From Pseudomonadota bacterium (GTDB lineage: Bacteria; Pseudomonadota; Alphaproteobacteria; Rhizobiales; Xanthobacteraceae), in NCBI GenBank assembly GCA_023423415.1, contig JAFAFP010000238.1, forward strand, positions 1 through 8,148: a DNA stretch of 8,148 nucleotides, written 5' to 3'. Both the position numbers and the translations under genes were made by a program. Below the pieces are notes generated by a model that worked only from the letters and a program-made list of their open reading frames with translations, made no database searches and was not told the origin of the DNA. Numbering within the stretch: the first letter of the stretch is position 1; each line of letters begins with the position of its first letter. Below, one piece after another: positions 6,759 through 8,148 of the stretch.

Positions 6759-7483
6759 TTAGAGTGGCGTTATGCCGGCAGCGGCGATGACTTTCTGCCA
6801 TCTGTCCCGCTCCGCTTTCAGAAGAGATCGAGCTTCCACTCCAAATACCGCGCGCAGCTCCAGACCGATTTCCGAATTCGGCATTGAACCTCCGCCAAAT
6901 TGAAAGACTTTCTCAAGGTGGATTCGAGCGTCGTGACAATCTCCAGCGACGTTCCCTTGGGCACCAGCAAAACAAAACCGGATTCAACCCGCAATTCGGG
7001 ATATCCAGATTCGGCAACGGTTGGGATATCGGGCGCGAGAACTGACCGACTTGCTCCGGATACAGCCAGCCCTTTGAGACGCCCTTCCTTGACATGCGCA
7101 AGCGCGCCGGACGTGATGATAACGCCGGATTGCACAACACCAGACATCAAGTCGGCGATTGCGGGCGCGAGGCCCTTATAGGGCACCTGAAGCGCCAAGA
7201 AATCGCCAACGCTGCGGAAATACTCCATGGTCAAATGACCTGGCCTCCCTACCCTGCCGCCCGACGCATATGAAACCGGCGACGCCTTCTGCGCCTTCGC
7301 ATAAGCTGCGAAGGCGGCAACGGTCTTCACCGGCGAAGATGGGCGTTGTCACCAACATCTGATCGAACGAAGCGCAGATGCTGACAGGAATAAGATCGGA
7401 ATCTGCATCGAACGGCATCTTCCCGAAAAAAGGTCGAATTCGAATTCTACAGCCCACCGATCCAGGCCGATTGTTAATTCGGC
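6759..7483 (-). pseudogene. Bug/TctC-family tripartite tricarboxylate transporter binding protein, truncated and frameshifted
   Basis: Intact relatives are periplasmic receptors of about 320 residues. Reading right to left, the remnant begins at about 7480 with INNRPGSVG (family: ENRPGAGG) and jumps through about 10 odd residues to KMPFDADSDLIPVS. That implies an internal loss of about 24 codons near 7436-7450. It continues to DQMLVTTPIF, shifts frame near 7333 (one extra base in TTCGCCGG), then runs VKTVAAFAAYAKAQ through YASGG, HLTMEYF, QVPYKG, and APDIPTVAESGYPEL. A second shift (one missing base) near 6867 is followed by GLELRAVFG and the typical ending LLKAERDRWQKVIAAAGITPL, with TAA at 6761-6759. 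The signal peptide and about 40 residues after it are absent. No partner TctA/TctB permease genes are present. The longest open piece, 6818-7330, is not a functional gene. Confidence 0.87.
7436..7447. repeat. Tandem GAATTC duplex inside the Bug pseudogene
   Basis: Two GAATTC hexamers lie end to end, giving a 12-nt element that is also palindromic. It coincides with the point where the Bug reading frame skips about 24 codons, between NRPGSVG and KMPFD. It could be the joint of a short-repeat deletion, or a ligation-type artefact. The sequence itself is certain; its meaning is not. Confidence 0.6.
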
Positions 7484-7489
7484 GCGCAT

Positions 7490-8083
7490 CCGAGATGCGT
7501 TGGCGGGCTTGGCCGTATCGAGAGCGAACTTGAGGCTCTGGGACAAGGATTGAGCGGTGACGTTGTCGTCGGGACAAGCGTCTTGTCTGCCTTCCTTTCT
7601 CTACCGGATGCTGTCAGCGATTTTATTCATCACAACTCGAACATCACGATCAAATTCAGAGAATGTTCAAATGACGAACTCGTGACACGGCTTCGGAATG
7701 GTCATTTGGATTTTCTCATTTGCCGTATCGACTCCGAATCTTATCCTGACCTCACCGTTTTCAAACTCTACGAGCCAGCCATCATAATTGTATGCGGACC
7801 TGAGCACCTCTATCCAACAAGAAGAGGATCTCGTGGAAAGAGGCGAAGCATTTCTGGATCCAGCCTAATACCAGGACCGCGTTGCACGAATGTCATCCGC
7901 CGACGTCGCTCGTTACTTTGTGGAATTCGGCGCGCTGAGAGTTCTTGATTTTCCGGTTCGCTCCAGTGCCGGCCCTTTGATGCTGGCCTATGCGCGAGAC
8001 GGCCGTCTTTCCGCGCCTGCAAGACACTTGATCAAACCATCAGGGCAGCGACCTGCGATAGGGGCCGGTGCCACGCTTTTTGA
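7490..8083 (+). pseudogene. LysR-type transcriptional regulator lacking its DNA-binding domain, frameshifted
   Basis: Only the linker and effector-binding domain remain. In frame from about 7502 the translation is GLGRIESELEALGQG, then SGDVVVGTSVLSAFLSLPDAV, ELVTRLRNGHLDFLICRID, and AIIIVCGPEH. This is the standard LysR effector domain. At 7807-7808 a lost C (CC for an expected CCC) moves the frame to PLSNKKRISWKEAKHFWIQP and NTRTALHE. Near 7891 the frame moves again to SSADVARYFVEFGALRVLDFPV, AGPLMLAYARDGRLSAPARHLI, and about 40 residues normally found between these blocks seem absent. A third shift near 8035 would give KTIRAATCDRG and TGA at 8081-8083; this last part is least sure. The helix-turn-helix and start codon are missing. 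The TTG at 7550 opens a long frame, but it lies inside the domain. It abuts the opposing Bug remnant, a common LysR/target pairing. Confidence 0.82.
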
Positions 8084-8112
8084 GATTAAGAGAGCACAGG
8101 CCAGGGGTCGCA

Positions 8113-8140
8113 ATTCGTCGTATTTCGTCCGCCGACGAAT
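8113..8140. repeat. Perfect 8-bp inverted repeat with 12-nt loop
   Basis: ATTCGTCG (8113-8120) and CGACGAAT (8133-8140) are exact reverse complements, 12 nt apart. The element starts 29 nt after the inferred LysR stop at 8083. It could be a transcript-end hairpin or an operator, but no T-run follows within the few bases left, so a terminator call is not supported. Confidence 0.5.
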
Positions 8141-8148
8141 CGACAAGC

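Noticed and set aside
6613..6801. Minus-strand 62-codon frame overlapping the MBL remnant
   Set aside because: Its first residues overlap the Bug 3' end in a different frame and the rest matches nothing. The plus-strand MBL reading explains the same bases better.
6818..7330. The 170-codon minus-strand frame as an intact small gene
   Set aside because: It is the middle of a Bug/TctC protein. Family sequence continues in other frames on both sides, and no signal peptide or proper start exists.
7550..7948. TTG 7550 start of a 132-residue regulator
   Set aside because: The TTG is inside the LysR effector domain, with family-like residues continuing upstream in frame to about 7502, and the frame leaves the family after 7807.

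Overview
The window looks like an accessory catabolic region from a Gram-negative proteobacterium, most likely an alphaproteobacterium of the Rhizobiales/Hyphomicrobiales type. The reasons are moderately high GC, a Bug/TctC-type binding protein, a Cys10 bacterial glutathione transferase, and a complete HAAT (Liv-type) ABC transporter with an 'aromatic-acid' flavoured binding protein. The taxonomic call is inference from gene style only.

Layout. Bases 1-512 (minus strand) hold the N-terminal 170 residues of a glutathione S-transferase that runs off the left edge. Bases 513-819 are a divergent intergenic region with a possible promoter and a small dyad. From 820 to 6440 six plus-strand genes are packed as one probable operon. 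They are a cytoplasmic 4,5-dihydroxyphthalate decarboxylase-like protein, a secreted Liv-type substrate-binding protein, the two permeases livH and livM, and the two ATPases livG and livF. Gaps are 24, 28, -4, -4 and 3 nt, with two ATGA stop/start overlaps. The simplest reading is uptake of a small, probably aromatic or carboxylated, compound coupled to its processing by the decarboxylase-like protein.

From 6441 to the right edge the sequence is a gene graveyard. It holds about 210 nt with nothing recognisable, then a 33-codon remnant of a metallo-beta-lactamase-fold hydrolase (6652-6750, plus). Next is a broken Bug/TctC binding-protein gene (6759 to about 7483, minus), then a broken LysR-type regulator gene (about 7490-8083, plus). 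The last two meet head to head: both have lost their 5' ends and the shared promoter/operator between them, and both carry frameshifts and probable internal deletions. A clean 8-bp inverted repeat lies near the right edge.

I found no tRNA, rRNA, CRISPR array, insertion sequence or transposase. No clearly new biological system is visible. The most notable points are the decarboxylase-like gene leading a Liv operon, the altered ABC signature motif in LivG, and the double 5'-truncated, divergent LysR/Bug scar.
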